A DNA stretch of 64,000 nucleotides from Patagioenas fasciata (Eukaryota; Chordata; Aves; Columbiformes; Columbidae): positions 587,001-651,000 of the forward strand of contig NC_092520.1 in NCBI RefSeq assembly GCF_037038585.1. The letters run 5' to 3'. The translations under genes were made by a program, and so were the position numbers. The notes under the pieces were generated by a model. It ran no database searches and had not been told where the DNA came from. It was given only the letters and a program-made list of their open reading frames with translations. Shown here piece after piece: positions 27,980 through 39,899 of this stretch; within the stretch, counting starts at the first letter, position 1; each line of letters opens with the position of its first letter.

Positions 27980-29440
27980 GTGGGCCGGCTGGAGACGTGG
28001 GGCTGGGGGACGCCGACCTCCTCCAGCCGACCCCACCGGGGTGACACGGGGTGTGCGGCAGTCGCTCTAGGGGTGCTCAGGCGCTGCTGTGGGCGCTGGG
28101 GTGACTGACACAGCGGATGTGTCAGCGCCCCGCAGCAGCCTTTCATCGCCGTTCCTGGTCTGAACGCTCAGCCTCGGCTTCTGCTCTGCCAGGACTCTCT
28201 TCGGGGATATAAAAAGAAAAATCCAATATTAACGAAGAGTGGGAATGGTCAACAAGCGAGTGAGCAGGAAGAGGTTGTGGGGGATGGAAACTGATAAAAG
28301 TATGAAGAAAGTAAAACTTGAATACCTGAAATGAAGCACTAAATCTAGATATAGCCACTGAAATAAAACCAGGCAGGCTGCCCTTTGCCAGACGTTTTAT
28401 TTTTCAGCCAGATATTTTGTTTTTCATTTCTTCTTCCTTTCTTCCTTCTTTTCTTTCCCGGGAAAATTACGACCTGACGCCTTGCGAATCAACATTTCAA
28501 GATTAGATTCCCAAGCCCCCAGAACTGGGATATTTGCAAAGAGTGGTTGTCAGCGCCTGTCGGCTCGTGCAGCCCTGAAGGCTGCCCGGCCCCAGCAGGG
28601 ATACTGCAGCACACAAACCCTGGCCCAGACCGACTCCAGTGTAAGAACTTGTGGTTTGAATTAAATAAGGTCCTCGAACCTCAGTGGCCCATTTGACATA
28701 TATATGGCATAGGCAGATTAATGCTTTCTAATGCCTGAAAATCAATTTTATATTGGAAAAGCTGGAATTATCCGTGTCACACACCTCACTTGGGTCTTTG
28801 CCCCCGTGGGTGAGCTGGTGGTACGTAGATCTCACAGGTTCTCGGGGAGGGGACCGATTTCACCTCATTTCTCTCCCACCCTGCAGACAGGGACCAGGAC
28901 CTAGAGAAGACACAAAGACACCAGGTTTTGGCGTTGCCCAGCAGCTTTTGGGGGTTCCTCTCTCCTGTTCGGTGCTGCCGGCAAGCTACGGCTCAATCTG
29001 GGAAGCAGAGATGGGTATTATAATATGATAAGAACCTCGGCTTTTGGGTTTTCAACCTAAAAGTCTACGAACCAATGTCCAGCCACCTCTTGAATGCAGC
29101 AGCTGTGTTTGGGGGCGGTGTGTGCTGGGCAGGTCTCTGTGCACACACATCCTCTCCCTGACAGAGGCTTCGCCGGGGTTCCTCTGCAAAACACCTCGGG
29201 CACTCGGGTGAGGACCTCTCAAGGACACTTGACTTCTGGCCTGCCACCGTTCTGTGAAGGACCTGGCGTTGGACACAGAACCTATGGGGCAAGTCTGGCA
29301 TGGGGCAACCAGTGAGACCCCATGGATTTGTCTTCTCATTTTTGGTCTCCAAAGAGGAGCTGCCCCCAGCTCCTTGTTTGCATAAGGAGCTTCCCACTGT
29401 GAGTGAGGCTGTGGGGACATGGCGGGGGCAGGGACCAGGA
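27980..29440. other. Intergenic, nothing recognised
   Basis: GC-rich at about 27990-28130, then mixed, with a short pyrimidine-rich tract at 28410-28460. No gene evidence. Confidence 0.4.
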
Positions 29441-29443
29441 GCA

Positions 29444-30621
29444 TCCTGCATCCCTCACCCCCCATTCCACATCTCTCATCCCCCATTCCGCATCCCCCAT
29501 TCCATATCCTGCATCTCACACCCTGTATCCTGCATCCTGCATCCCACATCCTGCATCCCTCATCCTGCATCCCTCATCCCCCATCCTGCATTCCCCAGTC
29601 CTGCATTCCCCAATCCTGCATGCCCCATCCCTCATCCTGCATCCCGCATCCCCCATCCCACATGCACCATCCCAGATCCCACATCCCCCATCCTGCATCC
29701 TGAATCCTGTATCCTGCATCCAGAATCCCCCATCCCGCATTCCCCAATCCCACATCCTCCATCACGCATCTTGCATCGCCCATCCTGCATCCCACATTCC
29801 CCATCCCACATCTCCCATCCTGCATCCCTCATCCCTCATCCCTGTATCCTGCATCCTTCATCCCCCGTCCTGCATTCCCCAATCCCACATCCTCCATCTT
29901 GCATCCTGCACCCTGCATCCCACATTCCCCATCCCACGTGCACTGTCCTGCATCCCACATCCCCCATCCCACATGCACCATTCCACATCCCACATCCTGC
30001 ATCCCTCATCCTGTATCCCACATTCCCCATCCCCCATCCCGCATTCCCCAATCCTACATCCTCCATCCTCCATCCTGCATCCCACATCCCCCATCCCACA
30101 TCCCTCATCCCACATGCACCATCCTGCACCCTGCATCCCGCATCCCACATCCCCCATCCTGCATCCCTCGTCCCGTATCCTGCATCCCTCATCCCCCATC
30201 CTGCATTCCCCAATCTCACATCCTCCGTCCTGCATCTTGCATCCTGCATCCCACATCCCCCATCCCACATGCACCATCCTGCACCCTGCATCCCGCATCC
30301 CACATCCCCCATCCTGCATCCCTCATCCCGTATCCTGCATCCCTCATCCCCCATCCTGCATTCCCCAATCTCACATCCTTCATCCCACATCTTGCATCCT
30401 GCATCCCACATTCCCCATCCCACATGCACCGTCCTGCATCCCACATCCCCCATCCTGCATCCCGCATCCCGTATCCTGCATCCCTCATCCCCCATCTCGC
30501 ATCCTCCATCCCGCATCTTGCATCCTGCATTCCCCATCCTGCACCCCGCATCTTGCATCCTGCACCGCCCATCGCCCACCCCGCATCCCGCATCCCGTAT
30601 CCCTGCATCCCCACCCCTCAC
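29444..30621. repeat. Heptamer minisatellite, consensus CATCCYN, about 1.2 kb
   Basis: Tandem 7-base units such as CATCCCA, CATCCCC and CATCCTG with occasional slips (CATTCCCCAATCC, CATGCAC). A higher-order period of about 155 bases is visible, for example the CATGCACCATCCTGCACCC blocks starting at 30113 and 30268. Because seven is not a multiple of three and the units contain no stop, all three frames stay open on both strands. The long open frames across it (for example 29300-30940) are artefacts. Confidence 0.95.
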
Positions 30622-30629
30622 CCTGGTTC

Positions 30630-30930
30630 CCCCTCCTCGTCCCGCCGCTCCCAGCAGAGGGAACCATCGAGCCGCGCTCCACCCGCCGCAGCCTCGGGGG
30701 TGCCCGGGCTGTGCTGCCGCAGATCCCCGGGGAACGGGAGCGGGGGGGTTTGCGGAATCCTGGTTTCACACCCCCGGTGCTGGCCAGACGGTGTCCGGCT
30801 CCGGTGGTGCCCCCGGGCTCCCTGGTCGGGACGGAAGGACTCGCTCTGCCGGAGCAAAGCTCAGCCCAGCTCAGCCCGGCTCAGCTCAGCTCAGCCTAGC
30901 CCAGCTCAGCTCAGCTTGCACAAAGCCGGG
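30630..30930. promoter_or_regulatory. CpG-rich block with a CTCF-like motif
   Basis: Dense CpG dinucleotides directly after the minisatellite. CCAGCAGAGGGAAC at 30651-30664 fits 13 of 14 positions of the CTCF consensus CCASYAGRKGGCRS. No adjoining gene could be recognised, so this may be an unmethylated island, an unseen promoter or a boundary site. A (GCTCA)n tract closes it. Confidence 0.4.
30858..30916. repeat. (GCTCA)n microsatellite
   Basis: Imperfect tandem GCTCA pentamers, some expanded to GCTCAGCCCA. Confidence 0.9.
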
Positions 30931-31004
30931 AGGGCTGTGAGGAGCTGGTCTGACCCGACAGCCCGGCCACCAGCAAGTGTCTGGGGAAGAGTTTAAGCAC
31001 AAGG

Positions 31005-31398
31005 CAAACAGGTTGAGAGAGTTGGGGTGTTCAGTTGGAGAAGAGAAGCTCCGGGGAGACCTTAGTGTGGCCTTTCTGTGCTTAAAAGGGGCTCATGAGA
31101 AAGATGGGGACAGACTTTTGAGCAGGGCCTGTTGTGACAGGACAAGGGGTGATGGGTTAAACTAAAGGAGGGAGATTCAGGCCGGACATGAGGAAGGAAT
31201 TGTTGGCCCTGAGGGTGGTGAGAGCCTGGCCCAGGTTGAGCAGAGAGGTGGTGGCTGAACCATCCCTGGAGACATCCCAGGCCAGGCTGGACGGGGCTCT
31301 GAGCACCCTGAGCTGGTGAAGATGTCCCTGTCATGGCAGGGGGGGCACTGGGGAGCTGGGAAGGTCCCTTCAACCCAGATTCTTCTATGATCCTATGC
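31005..31398 (+). mobile_element. CR1 LINE 3' end
   Basis: Same subtype as 12789-13280, ending TTCTTCTATGATCCTATG. Confidence 0.9.
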
Positions 31399-31399
31399 A

Positions 31400-34300
31400 G
31401 TGGTGCTCTCCATTGCAGAAGAGCAGAGGGGCTCCTCAGGCCCGGAGGATATTTTGGTGTGAAAGGATTGCCATTCTGCAAATTTATCTTGCTGCTTTTT
31501 GAGCTTGTAGACTCCTCTGCAACCCACAACGTGCTGCAGAGGCTCTGAGGACAGTGCTAAGGTTGGGGACAGAGGGTGTCGCCCGGGAGCAAGGCTCTGC
31601 CCAGCAGCTCTCGGGTGAAGGTTGTCTGATCGAAGCTCTCACCACAACAACCCACAGCTTCTATGCTGGAAGACACAGAATTACCCGTCTCCAAGGTCTG
31701 TAGTTGGGGCTTGTAATTTCATTATACACAGGAGGATGCATCTGTGTCTTCTTGGGCTATATAGATGTGTGCCAAGGGGTCTGAGCCTGGAAAGGCTGGG
31801 GGAATCCACTGGATCACTTTTAAAAATATAGTTCTCAGTAATGATGCCTCCGAATAACATGTCGATCTTTCTTGTTGCAGTGCTGGGTGCACCATCCGTA
31901 ACAAACGTTGGCAGAAAACACGAAAACAGTTCTTAAACGGTTAAATTGTTTTAAAATGTCCTTTCAGGGGTAGTCGGTTTACACGCTGCCTGCACCTCTG
32001 GGTCAGCTGGAAGAGAACAGCTCCTTTTGACACAGCTCTACCCATCGGCTCGAGTGGGCAGGAATTGATCTCCCAAGTCTAAATGAGCCAGTCTGAGGAG
32101 GCGTTGTGCTGCAGTGCCTTGTGGAGACTCCAGCATACTAATTAGTGCATGCTAATTCAGGAATGACAGTTGTTTCAAGGAGTCTGGTGGTGCAGACTAA
32201 CCCAGGCAAAACGCTCCAGGTGAAGAAAAACAAAACCTGGGGAGGAGAGCACTTGTGTTTTAAAGAGAAGACAACCCTTCTGGTTAATGTGTGCGAGTTC
32301 AAAAGTCATTGCTTTACACAAAGGGTTCCCCTTGCAGAGCTGGGGGGCTGCTTCTGGTTTAGGACCCCAGACCAGCTGTGTCTGCAGAGGGTGAACCTCG
32401 CCAGACCCGGCCCCCTCTGCTCCTCACCTCACAGGTAACGGGTCAAGTCCGAATGGCCAGTGACTAACGTGGTGTCCCTGGGCCATACCTGGTCCCAGGT
32501 GGCCGAGAGGACCATCACAGAGAGCAGTGCCTGCCCTGGCACCCACCAACACCAGCAGCGCTCACGTCGACGTGACCAGCATGACGCAGACCTGTTCCCC
32601 CTCCACGGCTGCTCAGGACAGAGATGACCCTCACCCACTGGGTTCACAGTCCCTCCTGTGCCTGCGGGTCCCTCAAAGCTTGCAGCAGACCAGAAGTGAG
32701 CCCAGATCCACGCCCAGACCCTGGACCCAGTTTGTGCTCTCTCCAGCTCCAGCCTTGGGTCTTTCCAGGTTCTGGTATCCTCTCATCCATCAGTTAGTCC
32801 AGCTTAATGCTTGTCACCGAATCGCACACATACAGCCCTGTGCACAGACAGCAAGGTTGCTCAGGCAAGAGCCAGAACTGAGCTTAGTGAGACAGGACAG
32901 GCTGTGGTGACCAGGGGCATGGCCTGTGGAGTGCGTTGACCAGAAACTTGTTTACACTTGGTCAACCCCCTCACCAGCCCCCCTCCATTGGCTCATGGTC
33001 ACCCTGCTGTCCCCAGGACCCCAGGTCCCTTTCCCCTCCTTCATTCTGAAGTCCTGGGTCAGAGGCACCACCATGGCCGGCAGAGCTGTGCTCCAGCAGA
33101 GGGAACCAGGAGCTGCATGGGCAGTCGGAGCATCCTCACCTCTCCTGCATGCACAGAAACGTGCACAGGGACGTGCACAGGCACAGAGCATGTGTGGTCC
33201 ACGACCAGCGTAGGCAGGCGCTAGTTCTGGTGCCTGGTACAGCAGGGGAGCGAACAATTAGGAAAATAAAATAAAATCTGTGAGTATCTGTGTAGATGCA
33301 AATCGAGAGAGGAGTGACATTGCAGTTAGAGCGGGCTGTGGTGAGCTCTGCTCTGGAGCTCTGTACGTTTGCTGTGGATCTCTGGTGAAAGAAGAGGAGC
33401 TGACAATGGATGAGATGCTGGGTACCTGTGGAAATAGAGCAGCTTTCTTAGGGAGAGCCTGACCCTTTTAGAGCAACAAAACACAGGCCAGCTACAAACA
33501 CACGGAGCGAAAAAATATATACTTAAGCTGAAGGATAGTGGTTACTCACAAAACAACGTGTAAATTGTACGTGGATAAATGTAAGCTGGAAATCACAGGG
33601 ACACGGTATCAAAGCAGGATGTCTCTGGACATCCTCCCATTAGAAATACTGGGAGGAGAGGTGGAGCTGCTTTCACAGAGGGTTTTATTTCTAGAAACTC
33701 GTGCTGCCAGGACGGATGGGGACAGGACTCAAGGACCATAGTACCCAGAGCCATCTCCCCACGGTGCTTGCAGACTTCTTCATGTGCCGTATCTGGAATA
33801 CCCACCTGCAGGTCTGGAAAAGATTTTGAAACAAATAACTGTAAACTATTATATTTTGAAGCATCTAATCTATCTGTTCAGAAAATGGCAGAAATATTGT
33901 CGCTTCTTCCTCAAATTCATAAGGCTTCTAAGCCACAGCATCTCTCTTTGCACTTCCCTGTCTCAGCACCCTCGATAACAGCAAAGAGGGAACGAGTTGC
34001 GTGGATTGACCCAGGCTTGCACAAGGCTGCAGACTTTAATGTGTGGGAGTTTTCTGTAATCTGCAAGAGAAGCTTATCAAAGATCATCCCCACGCTACAT
34101 GGAGGGGAAGGAGGAGGAGATACGGGAGAAAGTCATCTCCAGGTGCAAATATCTGAAAGGACCAGTTAAAACAGCCATAGTTCCCAGGTCAGTCTCCACC
34201 CTGAGAGTACAGAAACTGTCAGAGGTTGGTTTGAATTGCCCTGAATTTCTGGTATGGCCTGTTTTTCCTCCAGAGCTCTGACTGTGCTCCACACACTGTG

Positions 34301-35445
34301 CTAGATGGATGCTGCAGCAGCTGCATGCATGAAGAACCAGGGAAATCCCTTGTGTCACCCATCTTTTGTGCAATACAACAGCACGGTGTCCCCACTGGAG
34401 CGGGGGAGCATCACTGTTTTAAACAGAGCGAGAGCTGGGACTGAGCCGGCAGAGCGCAGGACCCCCCCGAATTTGAGATCAGGCCCATCCTGAGCTCCCA
34501 CATGTGACAACCTGCCAGGGGGAGCACAGAAGAAGGGTGGATGCTTTCAGTTCCTCTTCTAAGCGATGACCCATTTTAACTCTCACAGTTTTATGTCCTC
34601 CAAAAAACAACAAGTTGCACAGATGCAGCTCAGGGTTTCACTGAGAACGAGTGGAAAATGGGCTGCCCCCTGCTCTGGTGGTTCTCTGAGCAGATGCAGG
34701 GCTGCGTATTCCCCTTTGCAACCAGGGAAACGGGAGAGTCTGGGGGCTCTGAGAGGTCTCCCATCTGCACCAGCCCCCTGGAAAGGGGGCAGAGCACAGC
34801 TCCTTGCAGCAGCACTCACCTCGCGCAGCTGAAATGAGGTGGAATGCCAGGATGGTGGCAGGGCTGTCTGCAGGTGTGGGCATCGCACCTGTGAGGAGCC
34901 CTGGTAGTGGGACGGTGGGATCTTCCACGGCAAAGAGCCACTCACCCGACCACTGTGGCCACCCTGAGCCTCCCGCAGCTCCACTGCAAGGAGCCAGCCC
35001 GGTCCTGACTGTCAGGGCTCACAGCGGCGGAGGATTTATAGAAAACCCTGAGCAGTCCCCCTGGGAGAGGGAGCAGGAGGGCTCTGGGCTGCTCAGCACT
35101 CAAGCAGATGCATTAACGCCTGCAGCACCAGGTCCCACTGGCACGACACAAGCTCTGCGCTGCGCCATCGGTGCCTGTGCATGGTGGCAGGGGATGCACC
35201 CTGGAGACCCACCAGAGATCTCCTCCTTCTCCTCCTCCTGCTCCTCTTCCTCCCTGCAGACTCCCCCTCCCCAGGGAGTCAGGCCAGGCATGGGTTGGGT
35301 AAAGTTGCTCCTGCCCTGTGGCAGGGTGATGGGTACATGAATCCTAAAGCCAGCGTGTGCTCAGGTGGCCAAGGAGGCCATCAGCATCCTGAGTCACGTC
35401 GGCACTAGTGTGACCAGGAGGACGAGAGAAGTGACTGTCCCCTCT
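31400..35445. other. Intergenic, no gene recognised
   Basis: Four kilobases without recognisable coding sequence. A second CTCF-like motif is noted at 33093-33106. The open frame at 34804-35340 (178 codons, plus) has no domain I can name. Confidence 0.4.
33093..33106 (+). promoter_or_regulatory. CTCF-like motif
   Basis: CCAGCAGAGGGAAC, the same 14-mer as at 30651, matches 13 of 14 consensus positions. Confidence 0.35.
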
Positions 35446-35451
35446 AATGGG

Positions 35452-36000
35452 CAGAGAATCACAGCTGGTTTGTGTTGAAGGGACCTTCCCAGCTCCCCAG
35501 TGCCACCCCTGCCATGACAGGGACATCTTCACCAGCTCAGGGTGCTCAGAGCCCCGTCCAGCCTGGCCTGGGATGTCTCCAGGGATGGTTCAGCCACCAC
35601 CTCTCTGCCCAACCTGGGCCAGGCTCTTACCACCCTCAGGGCAACGATTCCTTCCTCATGTCCAGCCTGAATCTTCCTCCTTTAGTTTAACCCATCACCT
35701 CTTGTCCTGTCACAACAGGCCCTGCTCTAAAGTCTGTCCCCATCTTTCTCATGGGCCCCTTTTCAGTCCGGAAAGGCCGCACTAAGGTCTCCCAGAGCTT
35801 CTCTTCTCCAGCTGAACACCCCAGCTCTCTCACCTGTCCCCAGCAGAGCTGTTCCAGCCTCGGGTCATTCCTGGGGCTCCTCTGGCCCCTCTCCAGCAGC
35901 TCCATGTGTGTCCTGTGCTGAGGACCCAGAGCTGGACCAGCACTGCAGGGGGGTCTCACCAGAGTGGGGCAGAATCTCCTCCCTCAACCTGTTGACCATG
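35452..36000 (-). mobile_element. CR1 LINE 3' end
   Basis: A long minus-strand copy from AGAATCACAGCTGGTTTGTG through the CTGAGGACCCAGAGCTGGAC region and on to about 36000. Confidence 0.9.
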
Positions 36001-36157
36001 GGTGACACACTGAGTTCATCTGGACCAGAAGAGATGCTCTGGGACATCTACCCCCATGCCCATCAGCTCTCTTGGGTTTTCCCTGCACAGACCTCTTGCT
36101 CTGCCCTTATCATATGGTGGCAGACTCTCTTGCAGTGTTGCAATTATACCTTCTTCT

Positions 36158-36348
36158 TCATGAGGGTGGTGAGAGCCTGGCCCAGGTTCCCAGAGAGGTG
36201 GTGGCTGAACCATCCCTGGAGACATCCCAGGCCAGGCTGGACGGGGCTCTGAGCACCCTGAGCTGGTGAAGATGTCCCTGTCATGGCAGGGGGACTGGGG
36301 GAGCTGGGAAGGTCCCTTCAACACAAACCATTCAATGATTTTATGATT
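36158..36348 (+). mobile_element. CR1 LINE 3' end
   Basis: A short plus-strand terminus of the same subtype, ending CAATGATTTTATGATTT. It forms an inverted arrangement with the copy just upstream. Confidence 0.88.
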
Positions 36349-36349
36349 T

Positions 36350-37015
36350 AATTCAGAAGGTCAGCAGCATGTCTAGGTGTGATTTAAATCCCCTCTCAGC
36401 CCTCAGAAAGGTGTCAGTGAGAGGCAGAAGGTTCATGGGGGTCTTCCTAAATCTTGGAATGGATTGTACTGCAGCACTTCATGCGCTGATGGTTAAAGGG
36501 TTTTGAAAACAACATCATGTTAAAATAAACGCCTGGGGAGAATTTTGTCCTACCAGAGGATATGATGAGAACAAAATGTTCTAATGGCCATTGTTGGTGA
36601 GGGGGAGAAATGGAATATTAGTGCTGAACATTGTAGCTCAAGAGCCTCAGAGTGCATGAAGATGGTCAGATTTCAGTGTATAAAGTTATATTTATTACTG
36701 CATGCTTTGGGGCCTGCCTTTCCCCACCGGTAAAACACTAATGAAGAAATAGTGTGCCCAGGGATATGGTAAATGCATTTTTATTGCAAAAAGGAATCGC
36801 ATTAGGGAAATGTTAACTCAAATGTCTAAGCCATTCGCGCTCGTGCAGTCATTTTGATGGAGGTTTGTTACCACAGCCGTCACACCCCCCGCTGACCTGG
36901 GGGGACAGACCAGGCTCGAGGTGGCTGCCACAGCAGCTCTGAGCTCTGGGCTCGGGCTCCGCGAAACCATTGGTGGCAGCCCAGGAGTTTTCGAAGTGAA
37001 CGGAGGTAAGCAGAA
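36350..37015. other. Intergenic, nothing recognised
   Basis: AT-rich, then a short CpG-bearing stretch near 36830-36970. No gene evidence. Confidence 0.4.
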
Positions 37016-37018
37016 CAC

Positions 37019-37300
37019 AGAGTCACAGAACAGTTTATAGAATCACAGGATAGTTTGTAGAATCATAGAATCACAGAATGTCCTGGGCTGGAGGGACCCA
37101 CAGATCATGGAGTCCAAGTGCTGTCCCTGCAGTGACACCCCACAGGTCACCCCGTGTGTCTGAGGACGCTGTCCAGTCTCTTCTTGAACACTGTCAGGTT
37201 GGGCCGTGACACCTCCCTGGGAGCCTGTTCAGTGTCCAGCACCTCTGGGGAAGAACCTTTGCCCCATGTCCCACTGACCCTCCCTGGCCCATCCGTGATG
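37019..37300 (-). mobile_element. CR1 LINE 3' end
   Basis: A minus-strand copy whose 3' end carries expanded AGAATCACAG-type terminal repeats. Same subtype as 42603-43310. Confidence 0.88.
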
Positions 37301-37978
37301 CCCAAGGTCCATTTTTTTATCAGCAAGGTCAGCTCAGGAGCAAAATTCAGCCCCAGCCAGACGGTCTGCAAGGGGCACACGGGGCAAGGAGCCCATTTCA
37401 AGGCTCTCCCACACCTCCCTGGCCTCCATGGGTGGTTTCTGACTCAAGAGGTTCGACCCCGTGGGCTGGAAACCTGCAGCGGGTGACTTGGAGCAGAGAG
37501 TGCAAAGTGCTTTCCCACCTCTCTCTGGTGTGCAAATGAGAGTGCAAAGCACCGCGGAGCAACCGTGCTGCTGGGCTGGTGACACCTCTGCAAACGAAGG
37601 GGGTCAGTCAAGCCTTGGAGGAGGTGGGGGCAGCTCGTTTCTCCCCAGTTCTGCTCAGCGCTCCTCTGTCCTTCATCACACAGGAAACCAAACCCAGGGG
37701 TGCTGCTGAGAGCAGCTTGGGAGCCAGCCCCGGTCTAACAGCGACTTGCACCAAACACGGCCCAGATGGAAAACCAGCACCCAGACTTGGGCATGGCTTG
37801 GGGTATCCAAATCCCAGCGGCTCCGCTGGAAATCCCAGTCACTGGTGGTCTGGAGAGAGCCCTGGTAGCACCTGGCATCCCCTGCCCCATGCTCACGGGC
37901 TGGGTGTCCAGGCTGTGCCTCAGTTTCCCTTCTCGTCCCATCCTGCCTCGTTTGGCGTCAGCACGCCGTGGGGTTCCA

Positions 37979-37996
37979 CCAGCACTAGGGGGAGCA
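37979..37996 (+). promoter_or_regulatory. CTCF-like motif, 9.7 kb upstream of rho
   Basis: CCAGCACTAGGGGGAGCA contains a 12 of 14 match to the CTCF consensus with the CTAGGGGG core. From memory the chicken HS4 insulator lies roughly this far upstream of rho, which makes the position notable, but the surrounding 300 bases are not strongly CpG-rich. Confidence 0.4.
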
Positions 37997-38021
37997 GGAG
38001 CCTCCCATAGCAGAGGGTTTG

Positions 38022-38160
38022 ACCAGAATCGTAGGATATTTAGGGTTGAAGGGACCACCAAAGCTCCCCCAGTGCCCGCACTGCCATGACGGGGACATCT
38101 TCAGCAGCTCAGGGTGCTCAGAGCCCCGTCCAGCCTGGCCTGGGATGCCTCCAGAGAGGG
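38022..38160 (-). mobile_element. CR1 LINE 3' end fragment
   Basis: The minus-strand terminus starts a few tens of bases after the CTCF-like motif and is truncated at about 38160. Confidence 0.85.
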
Positions 38161-38164
38161 CACT

Positions 38165-38695
38165 TTTCTTTCCCCCTTCCTTCCTTAAATCCATGCCTCA
38201 GTTTCCCTGCCTGGAAAAAAAGAGGGCTTGCTTTCATTTGCATTACCCAGAAGGTCTATTGCTCCTCCTTCAAATGAACTGGCACAGGGGTTGCCCCAGA
38301 GAGTTCCACATCTTAAACATGAAGAAAAAGCCTCTTCCCAGCGCAGCAATGGCACCTCCGAATCCTCTGTGCCTGTTTGGAAGGGGCCCGTCTGAAACAA
38401 CAGTGCCTGGGATGACAGGAGATGCCAGTGAATTCTGTGCTTTATGATTCACTGGAGCTCAGCCTGGACAGCTTAATGCCGCCGGACACAAATGTTTTGT
38501 GCTATGAATCACCCTAAGCCACATTCGCCCAAAAGCTCCTTAGTCCCAGGGATAGAGCCCGGCTTTACAGCACACGCGGGAGCTGCCCCAGGCTCAGCGT
38601 CCGCTGCATGAATCAAGTTTGGTGCCGTCACAAAGGCATCGCACAAACTCCAAACAGCCCTGGCATTGACTGCCAGCCCGAATGTGAACGAAAGG
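38165..38695. other. Intergenic, nothing recognised
   Basis: No gene or motif cluster seen. Confidence 0.4.
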
Positions 38696-38698
38696 ATG

Positions 38699-38940
38699 AG
38701 GGGAAACGGCCTCAAGTTGCCCAGGGGAGGTTGAGGTTGGATGTGGGAACAATTTCTTCCCCAAAGGGCTGTGGGGCATTGGAACAGGCTGCCCAGGGCA
38801 GTGCTGGAGTCACCATCCCTGGAGGGCTGGACAGACGGACATGAGGGTCTCAGGACAGGAGGCAGTGCTGGGGTGGGGAATGGTTGGACTCAGTCATCTT
38901 GAGGGGCTTTTCCAACCAAAATGACTCTATGACTCCACGA
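38699..38940 (+). mobile_element. CR1 LINE 3' end
   Basis: Same young subtype as 20646-21188 and 55480-55963, ending ATGACTCTATGACTCC. Confidence 0.88.
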
Positions 38941-39365
38941 AAGCCTGGCTGAGGAAGGTTCTGTCCTCCTGTACCCCTGGTGTAGGAGCAGGACACAGCA
39001 CAGAAAACACCCCCCTTTCTCGAGGGGATCCTGCCCTGCCATGAGCATTTTGTGGCACTTGGGGTGCAGCTGTCCTGCTCGGTGCCTCAGTTTCCCTGCA
39101 AGGAGCTCTGCCTGCCGGCCAGGTGAGCCTGTTGGTCCCCTGAGAGCCTTTCTCTGGGCAGGGGGGGCAAAGTGGGGTGCTTCCCTCTCCTAGGGAATAA
39201 GGAAAGGTTTCAAAATCTGCCGGAACATTTCACTTCCTGCTGCCGACACACGGACTTGCAATGGGGTGAGAGGGGAGGATGGAGAAGAGGGGCTGGTGAT
39301 CAGGACCTGTCCCACCACCCCCTGAGGAACAGGAGGCGCCTGAGACTGTCGTGGGGTCTGCCACA

Positions 39366-39602
39366 GAGATCACAGAATCACAGGATGGTTTGTGTTGAAG
39401 GACCTCCCCAGCTACCCAGTGCCCCCCTGGCCATGACAGGGACATCTTCACCAGCTCAGGGTGCTCAGAGCCCCGTCCAGCCTGGCCTGGGATGTCTCCA
39501 GGGATGGTTCATCCACCACCTCCCTGGGTACCTGGGCCAGGCTCTCACCACCCTCAGGACAACAATTCCTTCCTGATGTGTAACCTGAATCTCCACTCTT
39601 CT
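39366..39602 (-). mobile_element. CR1 LINE 3' end
   Basis: A minus-strand terminus (TCACAGAATCACAGGATGG) that stops about 150 bases before the NF-E2/GATA cluster. Confidence 0.88.
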
Positions 39603-39744
39603 AGAGATGGGGGCGGTGGCGAACACCACACTGCCGCAGGGGCGAGCAGCCCGTGTCTCCTGGTTCTGGCAAGAAAACAGAACATTGCCGAATATTTTTC
39701 AGCTGGTTGGCACAGTGCCTCAGCAGAAATGTTTTCTGCCGCGT

Positions 39745-39890
39745 CAGAATTCTGACTCAGCAGAAGGACGGGCGCTGCTCCCGGGCAGGCGCTGCTTATC
39801 TCCGCGCAGCGCAGCTGCTGTCTGCGCCGCCCCAGTTATCGCCACAGCACAGCCCGGTGCTGGGAGCGGCTGCCGTGACTCAGCACCCTC
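39745..39890. promoter_or_regulatory. Candidate LCR hypersensitive site: two NF-E2 and two GATA sites
   Basis: Within 140 CpG-rich bases there are two perfect NF-E2/MARE sites (TGACTCAGCA at 39753-39762 and 39876-39885; reverse complement TGCTGAGTCA) and two GATA sites between them (TTATCT at 39796-39801 and TTATC at 39836-39840). This is the signature of beta-globin LCR core elements, bound by NF-E2 and GATA-1 in red-cell precursors. It lies 7.9 kb upstream of the rho start codon. Which chicken hypersensitive site it corresponds to is not settled here. Confidence 0.75.
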
Positions 39891-39899
39891 CCGATTTAC

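Noticed and set aside
29300-30940. Open frame of 546 codons (and overlapping long frames on both strands)
   Set aside because: It is produced by the heptamer minisatellite, whose unit has no stop in any frame; the peptide is a simple His/Pro/Ser/Ile repeat.
35390-35396. TGAGTCA, AP-1 type site
   Set aside because: It lacks the GC extension of NF-E2 sites and no GATA partner is nearby.
37440-37475. GGTTCGA resembling a tRNA T-arm
   Set aside because: No acceptor stem, anticodon arm or box A could be fitted around it.
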